Positions 29,671 through 42,898 of a DNA stretch of 64,000 nucleotides are shown in pieces. This DNA comes from Megalonaias nervosa (lineage: Eukaryota; Mollusca; Bivalvia; Unionida; Unionidae), in contig JAECUM010004978.1 of the NCBI GenBank assembly GCA_016617855.1, positions 23,234-87,233 of the forward strand, given 5' to 3'. Positions within the stretch are counted from its first letter, which is position 1. Each line of letters opens with the position of its first letter. The notes beneath the pieces are model-generated. The model did not search any database, was not told where the DNA came from, and saw only the letters and a program-made list of their open reading frames with translations. The position numbers were made by a program, and so were the translations under genes.

Positions 29671-32511
29671 TTAGTGTGACCTCTAATGGAAATTTATCGC
29701 ATATACCCACAAAAAATTTGATACGTATTCTACTTAGAGTAAATTTTTAAAAACAAAATAAAACGTCAGATTTAAGTTTTCTGTTGAGGAAAGATATTTA
29801 AAAGTATTTCTTGCTGCCAGTTGTATTTTTGCATAATGCGGGCAAATTTTCATTCATCGGTCTCTGAAGAGCAGTGCTAACAAAATCAAATGAACACGTG
29901 AATATTTGGTGTGTGCCAAATTTATCGGTTTACATATGTTACAATTATGTCAGCCTCCAATGAAATTTGGTTTACGATTTGGCCCGTGCCGAAATTACAT
30001 TGCTAATATTATTTCAGCCTACACTTTTTTTCTGTTTGGCAAGAGCGATGTTTCAAATCATGGGCGGCATTTAATTTTTATAGTAACTGCCCTATTTTTT
30101 TCTGCTTGAAAAATAATATTAGCATAAGGTTATATCGAAGTGGTGCATCATACACATTCGGGTAGAATATTTTGTGCTGGCAGATTGATTTTATTCGCGA
30201 ATATTGTCATTCTGTTCCTGACATGGATGGGTGTCTCAGAGAGACAGACAGACAGACAGATGGCGTTAAATAGAGTGATAGACGAGACAATGAGATCCAG
30301 CATCCGTCATAGACGGAGCCAAGTCATTTGCACAAAGGTGGGACATATGCAATTTGCAGGTTCCACGAGACATTTAGCTATATCTTTGATTAGAATACCT
30401 AAAGGCTACTTTCCACACTCATGTAATACTGCAGGCAAAATATCGCGCTCCACCATTTTATCATGGGATAGAATTGTATGTCAAATGCTAAATATTTTAA
30501 GATTTCAAAATTAAAAATTAACATTTAGACGTGCATGGTAAATTCCACTGGAAACAAAAGACCGGAGTCTTGTAATGACCTTGGATTTTATTTTCACAAC
30601 AGAAACAGCGAACACTATAAATTAGGTCTTGATTCGCCCTTTAGGGATCGGACCCCTCATTCATTTCCCATGAACTTAAAACTAATATATTAAAAAAAAA
30701 TAGCTAACTATTTTTGCGTCAGTTTGCCATTCACACCACACACGATTCCATTCATTAGTATTAAATATAAGTTTTTCAGCCTTTCTCTCTCTTTGTTTGC
30801 ACTTTTGCATAGTGTTTCTTATCAGCGTACTTTTAAAAAGGGAGTCTCCTTTGTTTGCACCTTATAACATAGATTGGCACCAAGATTCCATGTGTCTTTT
30901 CCGTCAGTAGGAACTTAATAAAGGATATGAAATGTGCAATGTAAAAAAATTAAATCCAACTACTAGACAATGTGTTCATCTCAAAATATTTAGTGCCCTA
31001 TTTTGTATACCCCAACCATTACACCGGCTATCAGGCTGCAAAAACTGCTAGTTTTTTGATACCAATAGTCCATTCAAAATTGCCATTCTCTTTTCTCCCA
31101 GTACCTTAAACCTTTTATCTCTATTAGGCATTAGAAACAAAGGAAAATATTCTCAGTTCATCTGAAAATGGGACTATTCGTTTAACATAAAGGGAAACAA
31201 CTCTGTAGATAATACAAGATGATCATATGTCAATGTATGCGTGGGTGTGACACTCTGAGTGTGAGAAACCTCAGTGAAAAAGGTCGACATCATTTTGCCA
31301 AATTGATTTCAAATGCTTATGGATACGCCTTATTCTGCAAGCCTCATTACATATTTATATACCAGTTAATATCTTGGTTGTAGTCTAAAATTGTACATTT
31401 TTAACGAGATCTATTTCTCTTTTATTTATTTCTTTTATTTAAATTTTTCGGTGATGTAAACAATACAACCTGCCTAAGAGTAAGGAATTAACAGAAGGTC
31501 AAACGATGCTGATAATTCAGTTAGTCGAAAAAATATCTTAGTGGTAGACAAAAATCTCTCAAATAGCACGTATGTCACATTTTCACAATCCTAAATACTG
31601 GAAAAGGTTCACAAAATCAGAGGCAGACGATATTTATTTACTAGATTTCTTCGCCGCATCTTTTGAAAATTGGAGACAAACTTTGCAGGACAAGGTTGAA
31701 ACTCATCATTAATCTTTCGGTGCTCATATTTCCGAGAGTAGTTTCACCAACGACTGAGAGATATTATAAAATGTGTGTGTTTGTGTGAATATCTTATTCA
31801 TGCTTATATAGAGGGAAATAAAGAGATTTACTGCATTTTGTACATTTTCCTGAACTGAAATTACAATAAAATTTGAAAAACATATCATAAAATGTCTACA
31901 GGAATGTCCTATTCATACGTTGGCAAAATGGAATCTGCTGGTGAACGTATTGTCACACACATCAGAATCGCACATCACTCAACTGAGCCCAATGCCACAA
32001 GCCTTTGATTAGCCAAGCGTGGAGGAAATGTTTTACCAAAAGCCGCTATTTTACTGTCACTCCTTCCCGGTTTTGCAGAAAAATAATCCAGAATAAATCA
32101 CATTTTTCCATTTCTTACAAACCTACGATATGACAGTACCTAGTTTTGTAACTCTGGCTGATTTCAGCTTAACAATGCACAGGGAAAATATTTTTCACGA
32201 GTCTCTTGGAAGATTGCTGCTAAATATTACATATGAGCGGAATTAGTTTAATACAGTTTCAAACTAAAGAATTTGACCTGTATGAATTTAGGAGTTCTTG
32301 AATAGTTGTAAGTTGTATTTTTTAAAACCAAGGTCCAATGTCATTTTTCTTCGTGACACTTGGGATCGAATGTTTAAGCCAAAGATTGGTAATAATAATA
32401 ATCGTTTCGAATTTTGAAAAAGACACAACTAACGCACCACTGTCTTCTGTTTCACATAGTCAATTGAAATACGGCAAATTGCAGTTACGGCAAGTCATTT
32501 GTTCTTAGCGT
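28166..32511. other. No gene seen; (TA)n microsatellite
   Basis: (TA)n at 29604-29668 and a short GACA tract near 30240. A 124-codon frame at 30140-30514 begins with GTG rather than ATG and lacks motifs. Otherwise AT-rich DNA with no recognised feature. Confidence 0.35.
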
Positions 32512-35500
32512 TTCGACTGAATGTGTACAAAGTCCCTGTAAATGATTTCTCGCAGCCAAGGAGGTATATTACGGACAAAACTGAATGTGTACAAAGTCTC
32601 TGTAAATGATTTCTTGCAGCCAAGGAGGTCAACTACGAATACACTTGAATATGTACAAGGTCTCTGTAAATGATTTCTTGCAGCCAAGGAGGTCAACTAC
32701 GAATACACTTGAATGTGTACAAGGTCTCTGTAAATGAGGAGGTAAACTATGAATCCACTTGAATGTGAACAAAGTCTATGTAAATGATTTCTTGCAGCCA
32801 AAGAGGTAAACTACGAATACACTTGAATGTGTACAAAGTCTCTGCAAATGATTTCTCGCAGCCATGGAGGTCAACTACGAATACAATTGAATGTGTACAA
32901 GGTATCTGTAAATGATTTCTCGCAGCCAAGGAGGTCAACTACGAATACACTTGAATGTTTTCAAGGTCTCGGTAAATGATTTCTCGCAGCTAAGGAGGTA
33001 AACTACGAATACAATTGAATGTGTACAAGGTCTCTGTAAATGATTTCTCGCAGCCAAGGAGATCAACTACGAATACAGTCGAATGTCAACAAGATCTCTG
33101 TAAATGATTTCTTGCAGCCAAGGAGGTAAACTACGAATACAATTGAATGTCAACAAAGTCTCTGTGAATGATTTCTCGTAGCCAAGGAGGTAAACTACGA
33201 ATACACTTGAATGTGTACAAAGTCTCTGTAAATAATTTCTCGCAGCCAAGGAGGTCAACTACGAATAAAACCGAATGTGTACAAGGTCTCAGTAAATCAT
33301 TTCTCGCAGCCAAGGAGGTCAACTATGAGTAGACTTGTATGTGAACAAAGTCTCTGTAAATGATTTCTTGCAGCCAAGGAGGTCAAATACGAGTACAATT
33401 GAATGTGTACAAAGCCTCTGTAAATGATTTCTCGCAGCCAAGGAGGTCACCTACGAATACAATTGAATGTGTACAAGGTCTCTGTAAATGATTTCTCGCA
33501 GCCAAGGAGTTCAACTACGAATACATTTGAATGTTTTCAAGGTCTCGGTAAATGATTTCTCGCAGCTAAGGAGGTAAACTACGAATACAATTGAATGTGT
33601 ATAAAGTCTCTGTAAATGATTTCTTGCAGCCAAGGAGGTACACTACGAATACAATTCCATGTGTACAAGGTCTCTGTAAATGATTTCTTGCAGCCAAGGA
33701 GGTCAACTACGAATACAATTGAATGTCAACAAAGTCTCTGTGAATGATTTGTCGCAGCCACGGAGGTCAGCTACGAAAACATTTGAATATCTACAAGGTA
33801 TAAATGATTTCTCGCAGCCAATGAGGTCAACTACGAATACACTTGAATATGTACAAGGTCTCTGTAAATGAGGATGAAATCTATGAATACACTTGAATGT
33901 GTACAAGGTCTCTGTAAATGATTTCTTGCAGCCAAGGAGGTAAACTACGAGGACAATTGAATGTGAACAAAGTCTCTGTGAATGATTTCTCGCAGCCAAG
34001 GGGGTAAACTATGAATTCAATTGAATGTCAACAAAGTCACTGTAAATGATATCTCGCAGCCAAGGAGGTAAACTACGAATAAAACTGAATGTGTACAAGG
34101 TCTCAGTAAATCATTTCTTGCAGCCAAAGAGGTAAACTACGAGTACACTTGAATGTGAACAAAGTCTCTGTAAATGATTTCTCACAGCCATGGAGGTCAA
34201 ACACGAGTACAATTGAATGTGTACAAAGCCTCTGTAAATGATTTCTCGCAGCCAAGGAGGTCAACTACGAATACAATTGAATGTGTTTAAAGTCCCTGTA
34301 AATGATTTCTCGCAGCCAAGGAGGTACACTACGAATACAATTCCATGTGTACAACGTCTCTGTAAATGATTTCTTGCAGCCAAGGAGGTCAACTACGAAT
34401 ACACTGGAATGTGTACAAGGTCTCTGTAAATGATTTCTCGCAGCCAATGAGGTCAACTACGAATACACTTGAATGTGTACAAGGTCTCTGTAAATGAGGA
34501 GGAAAACTATGAATACACTTGAATGTGTACAAAGTCTCTGTAAATGATTTTTCGCAGCCAAGGAGGTAAACTATGAATACATCTGAATGTCAACAAAGTC
34601 TCTGTGAATGATTTCTCGCAGCCAAGGAGGTAAACTACGAATACAACTGAATGTGAACAAAGTTTCTGTAAATGATTTCTTGCAGCCAAGGGGGTAAACT
34701 ATGAATACACTTGAATGTGTACAAGGTCTCTGTAAATGATTTCTTGCAGCCAAGGAGGTAAACTACGAGGACAATTGAATGTGAACAAAGTTTCTGTGAA
34801 TGATCTCTCGCAGCCAAGGGGGTAAACTACGAATTCAGTTGAATGTCAACAAAGTCTCTGTAAATCATTTCTCGCAGCCAAGGAGGTAAACTACGAATAA
34901 AACTGAATGTATACAAGGTCTCAGTAAATCATTTCTCGCAGCCAAAGAGGTAAACTACGAGTACACTTGAATGTGAACAAAGTCTCTGTAAATGATTTCT
35001 CGCAGCCATGGAGGTCAAACACGAGTACAATTGAATGTGTACAAAGCCTCTGTAAATGATTTCTCGCAGCCAAGGAGGTCAACTACGAATACAATTGAAT
35101 ATCAACAAAGTCCCTGTAAATGATTTCTCGCAGCCATGGAGGTCAAACACGAGTACAATTGAATGTCAACAAGGTCTCTGTAAATGATTTCTCGCAGCCA
35201 AGGAGGTCAACTACGAATACAATTGAATATCAACAAAGTCTCTGTGAATGATTTCTCGCAGCCATGGAGGTCAAACACGAGTACAATTGAATGTGTACAA
35301 GGTCTCTGTAAATGATTTCTCGCAGCCAAGGAGGTCAACTACGAATACAATTGAATGTCAACAAATCTGTAAATGATTTCTTGCAGCCAAGGAGGTATAC
35401 AATAAATGCACTTGAATGTGTACAAGGTTTCTGTAAATGATTTCTTGCAGCCAAGGAGGTAAACTACGAGTACAATTGAATGTCAACAAAGTCTCTGTGA

Positions 35501-36055
35501 ATGATTTCTCGCAGCCAAGGAGGTAAACTACGAATACACTTGAATGTGTATAAGGTCTCTGTAAATGAGGAGGTAAACTATGAATACAGTTGAATGTGTA
35601 CATAGTCTCTGTAAATGATTTCTCGCAGCCAAGGAGGTCAAATACGAGTACAATTGAATGTGTACAAAGCCTCTGTAAATGATTTCTCGTAGCCAAGGAG
35701 GTCAACTACGAATACAATTGAATGTGTACAAGGTCTCTGTAAATGAGGAGGCAAACTATGAATACACTTGAATGAAAACAAAGTCTCTGTAAATGATTTC
35801 TCGCAGCCAAGGAGGTCAACTACGAATACAACTGAATGTGAATAAAGTCTCTGGAAATGATTTCTCGCAGCCAAGGAGGTAAACTACGAATACAATTGAA
35901 TGTCAACAAAGTCTCTGTAAATGATTTCTCGCAGCCAAGGACGTAAACTACGAATACACTTGAATGTGTACAAGGTCTCTGTAAATGAGGAGGTGAACTA
36001 CGAATACACTTGAATGTGTACGAAGTCTCTGTAAATGAGGAGGAAAACTACGAAT
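32512..36055. repeat. 64-bp minisatellite, about 55 units, with higher-order structure
   Basis: The unit is about 64 bp, centred on CTCTGTAAATGATTTCTCGC followed by AGCCAAGGAGGTCAACTACG. Unit variants include AAAC for CAAC and TTGCAG for TCGCAG. A shortened unit, in which the TTTCTCGCAGCCAAGG stretch is lost (reads AAATGAGGAGG), recurs near 32735, 33870, 34495, 35565, 35750 and 35985. Diagnostic variant units recur at about 814-818 bp, so there is a higher-order repeat. The many minus-strand frames of 60-115 codons are by-products: 64 is not a multiple of three, so three units read through all frames. Confidence 0.97.
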
Positions 36056-38130
<2,075 letters not shown>

Positions 38131-38132
38131 AT

Positions 38133-38387
38133 GTGACTCAGGTGGTTTTCAAAAGCGACTGCATTAGGGGCTGTCGGAACTGCATCAGGGATGTCTCTGA
38201 AAACCTGGTCGGGGTACGTATAGCGTCTCCAGAAAAGGAGAAGGTCTTCGACTACCCGGGACAATTCGCAGAATACCCTCAGGTAAAGGTCTTCGACTAC
38301 CCAGGACAACTCGCAGAATACCCTCAGGTAAAGGTCCTCGACTACCCGGTACGACTCTCAAAAGGCCTCACCGTTAATCTGTTTTAA
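38133..38387 (+). CDS. Small ORF with in-frame 45-bp tandem repeat (uncertain)
   Basis: I do not recognise it. This is an open frame of 84 codons that starts ATG. From about 38242 it contains two full and one partial copies of a 45-bp unit, so the peptide has a 15-residue repeat (VFDYPGQ-AEYPQVK). The period is a multiple of three, and the changes between units are few. The repeat would be expected in a coding exon or in a non-coding minisatellite alike. There is no promoter or neighbour that settles it. Confidence 0.2.
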   Translation: MTQVVFKSDCIRGCRNCIRDVSENLVGVRIASPEKEKVFDYPGQFAEYPQVKVFDYPGQLAEYPQVKVLDYPVRLSKGLTVNLF

Positions 38388-38658
38388 TTCGTACGGGCTT
38401 GCACCACTACTTGAGTTTATGATTATTTAACCTGAGGTGTAGACAACAACAACTGTTGTATTCAACGATGCAGTTGAAAACTCGGATGGGCTACCCCAAA
38501 TGCAGACATCTTGTTCTTAAAGCGTTTCATGCACTTGAGCCTTCACCAGCACTTCGGGCCCTTGTAGATTCTACCTTGTCAATTAGAAGATAAGCTTAAT
38601 AGTATACGGATTGCCTATTTACATTTACGGACACTACTCATTCCGACACGGCGCTGAT

Positions 38659-39060
38659 ATGAATCTGAGCAGGTTTGTCATGAAAACAGATTGGACTGAA
38701 GTTACCAGCCGGCTTGTTGTAGACGTTATCTCGGGCGGGGTTGTGAATTTCCAAGATCAAGCTGGAAATTTTAAAACGTCTAACTTGCATATTCAAGAGC
38801 TTGTTTTAAAGCTGCGAAGCGCCGTTGCAAAAACCTGGCAGAATTCAATTAAATCGGGGGAATCACAGACTCATGTGTGTCGTTTGCTATCGCAACTACC
38901 TTCTGTAGTAATGTCATTTACAAAACACCAAGAACTGGTAACCACCGAAGAAGATGAAAATTCTAAACATATAATAACAAACGGTCTAACTGTATTTACC
39001 GACATGGCCGGTTCTGATAAATCTAAACCTCCCATCTTAACGACGCGCGAGTCAGGATAG
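38659..39060 (+). CDS. Hypothetical protein, 133 aa, or exon
   Basis: This is an open frame from ATG at 38659 to a TAG at 39058. The frame is open further upstream, to about 38611, without another ATG. The composition is balanced, with helical, charged segments (for example ELVLKLRSAVAKTW), and is unlike the AT-rich noise frames around it. I do not recognise the family. It could be the last exon of a host gene, with an upstream part lost or spliced, or a transposon remnant. No poly(A) signal or splice signal is convincing. Confidence 0.3.
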   Translation: MNLSRFVMKTDWTEVTSRLVVDVISGGVVNFQDQAGNFKTSNLHIQELVLKLRSAVAKTWQNSIKSGESQTHVCRLLSQLPSVVMSFTKHQELVTTEEDENSKHIITNGLTVFTDMAGSDKSKPPILTTRESG

Positions 39061-40760
39061 GATTTATTTATCGTATCCGGTTATTATAGTCGGTGGAGTC
39101 AATTAACAGAATTGATAGGCAATCAGCCTGTTCTACGAGTAATAACGTGTAACGAACCCAAGCCGGCCTTCCAAAATCTCTCATATATAAGACATCGATT
39201 TAATTAATAGTTACAAATGAAATTCTGCTTGAAGCATTCAACATCTATTCGGACAGGTACTTCAACGTCTTCGGCGTTTATGTTTAATATTTATTCTCAC
39301 GCATAATCAATGGATTCTGACCGCTGTGATGAGATTGTGGAATTTGCCGACGGGGTGTTGGACCGGCTGACATGGATGTTGACATTGATAGAAACTTCAT
39401 TCCACTTCTAAACATTGCCTATTGCTTCTATACAGTTTAATATGGGGGCGTTATGTTTAATTCCCGTGAAAGGCTATACTCGTTTTACCATGTTTAACAA
39501 ACTTAACATCAACAAACATGCACTTAAGTTCTAATTCTTCCATTTTTGTACATGTTGCAAGATGAAAACTACATGCCAATGCTCAGAGATTTCAATTCTT
39601 GGATAGCATCAATGCCTCTTTACTCACTGTGCACTGTAACCAAAATGTACACAGACAATCACACCATAATCCTCATATTGTAAGGAATAAACAATTTCCA
39701 TTAAGACAGTGCCAAGAATAACTAACACCAAAAATCAAAAAGGGAAATAATCTGAACATAAATATGGTAAATGGCAGCATGAGGTAGAGATAAGCGGTGT
39801 ATCTGGAGGAAATCACCTTGTCATAGTGCCAAACTGAGGGAAGACATATCCTTAAGACGTATACCCATTGCGTTGTTTGCTGAGCTCGAACCAGCGTTGT
39901 ATTGGTCTTCGGCTTAATAATCAGTTCGCCCTTCAGTGAGTCGAAGACTCAGCATTATAACCACTCGATTAATGAAGCACATAAGGTGTTTTGCTAGACA
40001 ACAATAGAAAGAACCAAGATTTGAATTTTTGTTCCGGACAAACATTATCTGATTATTTTGGGATTGGTTGGACTGAAGTCAATCAACCAAGGCCTAGATC
40101 AAAAGCAAATAAATCGTTTGTAAATCTGTGTTCAGTACCTATGCAGTGTCGAAAGTATCGTTCCATAGATCGGACAGTGATCTATCATCGGCAAAGAGCC
40201 TCGTTATATTCAAGAGGCTATCGCCTATATCAATAATATACAAAGACAATAATCATTGAGCTTATTTTGTGCTATTCGGTACAGCATTCAGCAATATCTT
40301 CAAAGCTTTGTTTACAATCACCTTATTTAAAATACACGTTTTAAACGGGTTCTAAGTATCTAGCTTTGCGATGTTTGACAATTTCCACTGAACATATGTG
40401 GTTGTTATATAATGGTTCTTTTCTCCAAACTTTAGTTCACAGGAGTTCCAAATTGTACTGTTCAAAGAAGAGCTCATTGTTTAGAACAGCTAACAGTAGT
40501 GTATGGGGGCTGTATAGGGCATATGGGGTCAAAGAAGGAAAAACACCCTTGGGCTGTATGGGGCAAAGATTTATATGGCCTATGAGGATATATAGGGATA
40601 AACACCCTGGGGCTGTATAGGGCAAAGATGGATAGGGATAAGAGGAATGAGCATGACAAGACCCCCCCCCCCGGGACAATATAGGGTCAAGGGTGTGATA
40701 GGGACAAACACAATGGAGACATAGACATAGGACATATATATAGACTGATCAACATCAATC
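39061..40760. other. No supported gene; short 60-bp repeat
   Basis: Near 40543 and 40603 the segment CACCCT(T/G)GGGCTGTAT(G/A)GGGCAAAGAT occurs twice, 60 bp apart. The surrounding GGG/TATA-rich sequence looks like a decayed minisatellite. Otherwise nothing is recognised. Confidence 0.4.
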
Positions 40761-40764
40761 TATC

Positions 40765-40872
40765 ACACCTAAAATATGCAATCGACTAAAAAAATTTAGG
40801 TAAGAAAATAATTTTTTTGGGAGGTAAACATAAAATATACAATCGACTAAAACAATTTAGGCAAGAAAGAAT
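40765..40872. repeat. Direct repeat pair at left edge of Polinton
   Basis: AATATGCAATCGACTAAAAA followed by AATTTAGGTAAGAAA recurs about 62 bp later as ATATACAATCGACTAAAACA followed by ATTTAGGCAAGAAA. It lies just outside the leftmost 3'-end module and could be a remnant of the terminal region. Confidence 0.7.
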
Positions 40873-40875
40873 AAA

Positions 40876-40912
40876 TCTTTTCGAGGCATATGAAGTGGCC
40901 CTGAAAAGGGCT
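40876..40912 (-). terminator. Histone-type 3' stem-loop with purine box (module 1)
   Basis: On the minus strand AGCCCT-TTTC-AGGGCC (40912 to 40897) folds into a five-to-six-pair stem with a UUUC loop. It is preceded by CCAAA and followed by ACTTC. CGAAAAGA (40883-40876) lies 13 nt downstream. This matches the layout of metazoan replication-dependent histone 3' ends: stem-loop, then a purine-rich downstream element. Confidence 0.8.
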
Positions 40913-41057
40913 TTTGGTTTTTTATGTTAACACCATTTCGTTAACATAGAGGGCATCTCACTGATCTTCATCTCTTTCTTAAACTTCGTCTAACCTCTGG
41001 ACCGTAGATGAGGACTCGCTTCAGACCGCCCTGTCTCTCCACATAGGTCCTTCTTTT

Positions 41058-41174
41058 CTAAACTGTCGTCTCGGTGATCCGGATGATGGTCCATGATGAC
41101 TTAACATACATGGGTATGTCCGTACGGAACAGCATCGACGATACGAGAGTAGAGGATTCAACGTTTGCCCACAT
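41058..41174 (-). pseudogene. Small minus-strand gene upstream of module 1
   Basis: ATG at 41174 opens a 38-codon frame ending at 41058. The frame is also open upstream of the ATG, and the coding stretch may run on in another frame after a break near 41060. I do not recognise the product. Its support is positional: it reads toward the histone-type 3' module at 40897-40912, and a palindromic TATA (CCTATATAGG, 41346-41355) lies upstream and could serve both strands. The true start and size are unclear. Confidence 0.3.
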
Positions 41175-41347
41175 CTTGTGACGAGAACAGGTGAAGAGAA
41201 TGAAGTGAACCGCGTTTATTGATAGTTGAAGACCGGATGGAAACGGATTGAGATTGTTCACCAATCCCAATACACGTTACAAAATTCAGTCACCTTGCGA
41301 AGTCTGTCTTGCAATCCGAAGAGAGCTACCTGTGACGTCACATTCCC

Positions 41348-41355
41348 TATATAGG
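41348..41355 (+). promoter_or_regulatory. TATA box upstream of flank gene
   Basis: TATATAGG lies 58 nt before the ATG at 41406, the same spacing as other TATA boxes in this element. The surrounding CCTATATAGG is palindromic, so it may also act on the minus strand. Confidence 0.6.
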
Positions 41356-41405
41356 TGCGCCAGCGTCTGTGCGCAGTGAATCGATGCGACATTGTTTTTT
41401 GAAAC

Positions 41406-42014
41406 ATGACGGAAATTAAGAAGACAATGAATTGAGTTGCACCGGCCGTGAAGACAAGAAGTGATGGCATAGCAGCGGTTACCAAAGTCAACACAGGTCT
41501 ACTTCCAGAAGAGGTCGATTTCAATTGGGATTTCGTGGATTTTCTCTCTTCTTCGCAAGAATTTGTTCCGGTACCAGCACCTTCTCCACCTTCTCCTTTT
41601 TTACCACACGTCGAGGATATTAAACAGAGACAGAATGAAAAATTGGAGAACTTTTTACAACAGCAGAAAGAAGCAGAACAAGCTTTTCTCCTTCAACAGC
41701 AACAGCGAGATGAAGAAGAGGCAAGAAAGAAACGACAGGAAGAAGAAGAAGCAGAGAAGAAACAAGGTCTAGGAGAGAAGGAGAACAGTGAAAGACAAAC
41801 TCTAACGGTACTCTTGGACATGTTGGCAGAGTTAAGGAGTCTGAAACAAATGTATCAGACTTCTTTAATACGACCCAAGAGAAAAAGACCTTCCCGAGCC
41901 AAACATCTCAACCCTGTTAGTACGCCTGAGATACCATCCCTAGAGATTTCAACCCAATCATCGACAGGGACAGGTCCAGAATTTGGCCGTGGCCGTGGCA
42001 AAGGCTTAAGGTAG
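41406..42014 (+). pseudogene. Charged coiled-coil protein with histone-type mRNA end
   Basis: The frame runs from ATG 41406 and is interrupted by a TGA at 41433. It then continues in the same frame to a TAG at 42012, about 202 codons in all. After a Pro/Ser-rich segment comes a long Gln/Glu/Lys/Arg-rich coiled coil (about residues 75-140), a basic PKRKRPSR stretch that could be a nuclear localisation signal, and a Gly/Arg-rich tail (GRGRGKG). A TATA box sits 58 nt upstream and a histone-type stem-loop starts 60 nt after the stop. I do not know the family. The signal set suggests a nuclear or DNA-associated early protein. Confidence 0.6.
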
Positions 42015-42073
42015 GTAAAGCTGATTGCTTCTCGTTCCTGAGTTTGTTTGTTTTTTTTAAACAAACACCCAAC

Positions 42074-42110
42074 GGTCCTTTTCAGGGCCACCCACTTCTT
42101 TCGAAAAGAG
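42074..42110 (+). terminator. Histone-type 3' stem-loop with purine box (module 2)
   Basis: GGTCCT-TTTC-AGGGCC (42074-42089) is followed directly by ACCCA, the canonical flank of histone stem-loops. CGAAAAGAG (42102-42110) follows 12 nt after the stem. All six stem pairs form (one is G-U). This is the best match of the four modules. Confidence 0.9.
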
Positions 42111-42335
42111 ATAGTATTCATTTTGCCTCAATCAATTAAAACTCAAAATCACTTTTTACCCTATGATGTACGTGTATGAGTGTGTGAGTGTAGGCCCTTA
42201 TTCTAAAAATTCAAAACCATGAGACACTTACGTTTTTTCTGTCTGGTCTATTCTGATACAAATTTTACAATCCAATTCACAACACAACGCAACACTTTAA
42301 AAAAGTTCATAGACTTCTTCTGTGTCTTTTTTCTT

Positions 42336-42763
42336 TCACTCTCTCTGTTTTCTGAATTTCTTCACTTTCACAGTTGTTTCCTCCTCCTCTTCTTCCTCAC
42401 TTTTTTCTCGTCTTCTTTTCTTCTCTTTCTGAACGTGTCAGGGTTCTTCCTTTGCCGAGGGCACCTCTTCCTCGTCTTCCTCCGGCTTCGGTTGTTTCTT
42501 AGGGCAGTCTGAAGACCAATGTCCTTTCTCTTCACAATGATAACAGGTATCTTGACTTTTTTCCTCTCTTTACACCTGCCTTGCTTTTTTGATGGTCTGG
42601 ACATTCGGTAGCCAAATGCACTTTCTTCTGACAGATATAGCAAGTATCTTGACTATTATATCGAAAGGAGGGGGAGTAGTCCGTCGGCTTGTCTGAAGAA
42701 AACTTTCGTATGACACCACGCAAAAGGTCTGATCAGAAGTTCGATCTGTGTTGGCTCTTCCAT
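42336..42763 (-). pseudogene. Two-CCHC zinc-knuckle protein
   Basis: Minus-strand gene starting at ATG 42763. A first zinc knuckle (C-x2-C-x4-H-x4-C, CYIC...H...C) lies near 42601-42640. A second (CYHC...H...C), preceded by the same SQDT residues, lies near 42495-42535 but in a different frame. The shift falls around an A6 run near 42561. A further shift near 42720 separates the start from the first knuckle, and a TGA interrupts the tail near 42440. The C-terminus is Glu/Lys/Arg-rich and ends at 42336. Such knuckles bind single-stranded nucleic acid. This is not one of the standard Polinton core genes. It shares a divergent promoter region with the polymerase gene. Confidence 0.72.
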
Positions 42764-42898
42764 CGTGCTGGTCAGTTTGAGAGTGAAATGAATACTGGGA
42801 GAGAAGGAACTAGCCCTTTATATATACACTGACCCTGACATGAATATAAAGGTGTCCATGGCGTTTCAAATGTAGTCATTTGACTTTCTGCAGTCAAG
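42764..42898. promoter_or_regulatory. Divergent promoter between zinc-knuckle and polymerase genes
   Basis: A minus-strand TATATATAAAG (42826-42816) lies about 55 nt before the ATG at 42763. A plus-strand TATAAAGG (42845-42852) lies 54 nt before the ATG at 42899. The two TATA boxes are only about 20 nt apart and face away from each other. Confidence 0.7.

Noticed and set aside
30140..30514. 124-codon ORF
   Set aside because: Starts with GTG, overlaps a GACA microsatellite and shows no motif.
32505..35874. Many minus-strand ORFs of 60-115 codons starting MTSLAARN or MAARN
   Set aside because: They are readings of the 64-bp repeat through successive frames, not a gene family.
32512..36055. 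CRISPR-like array
   Set aside because: Whole units repeat, with no unique spacers between constant repeats. The context is eukaryotic. It is a minisatellite.
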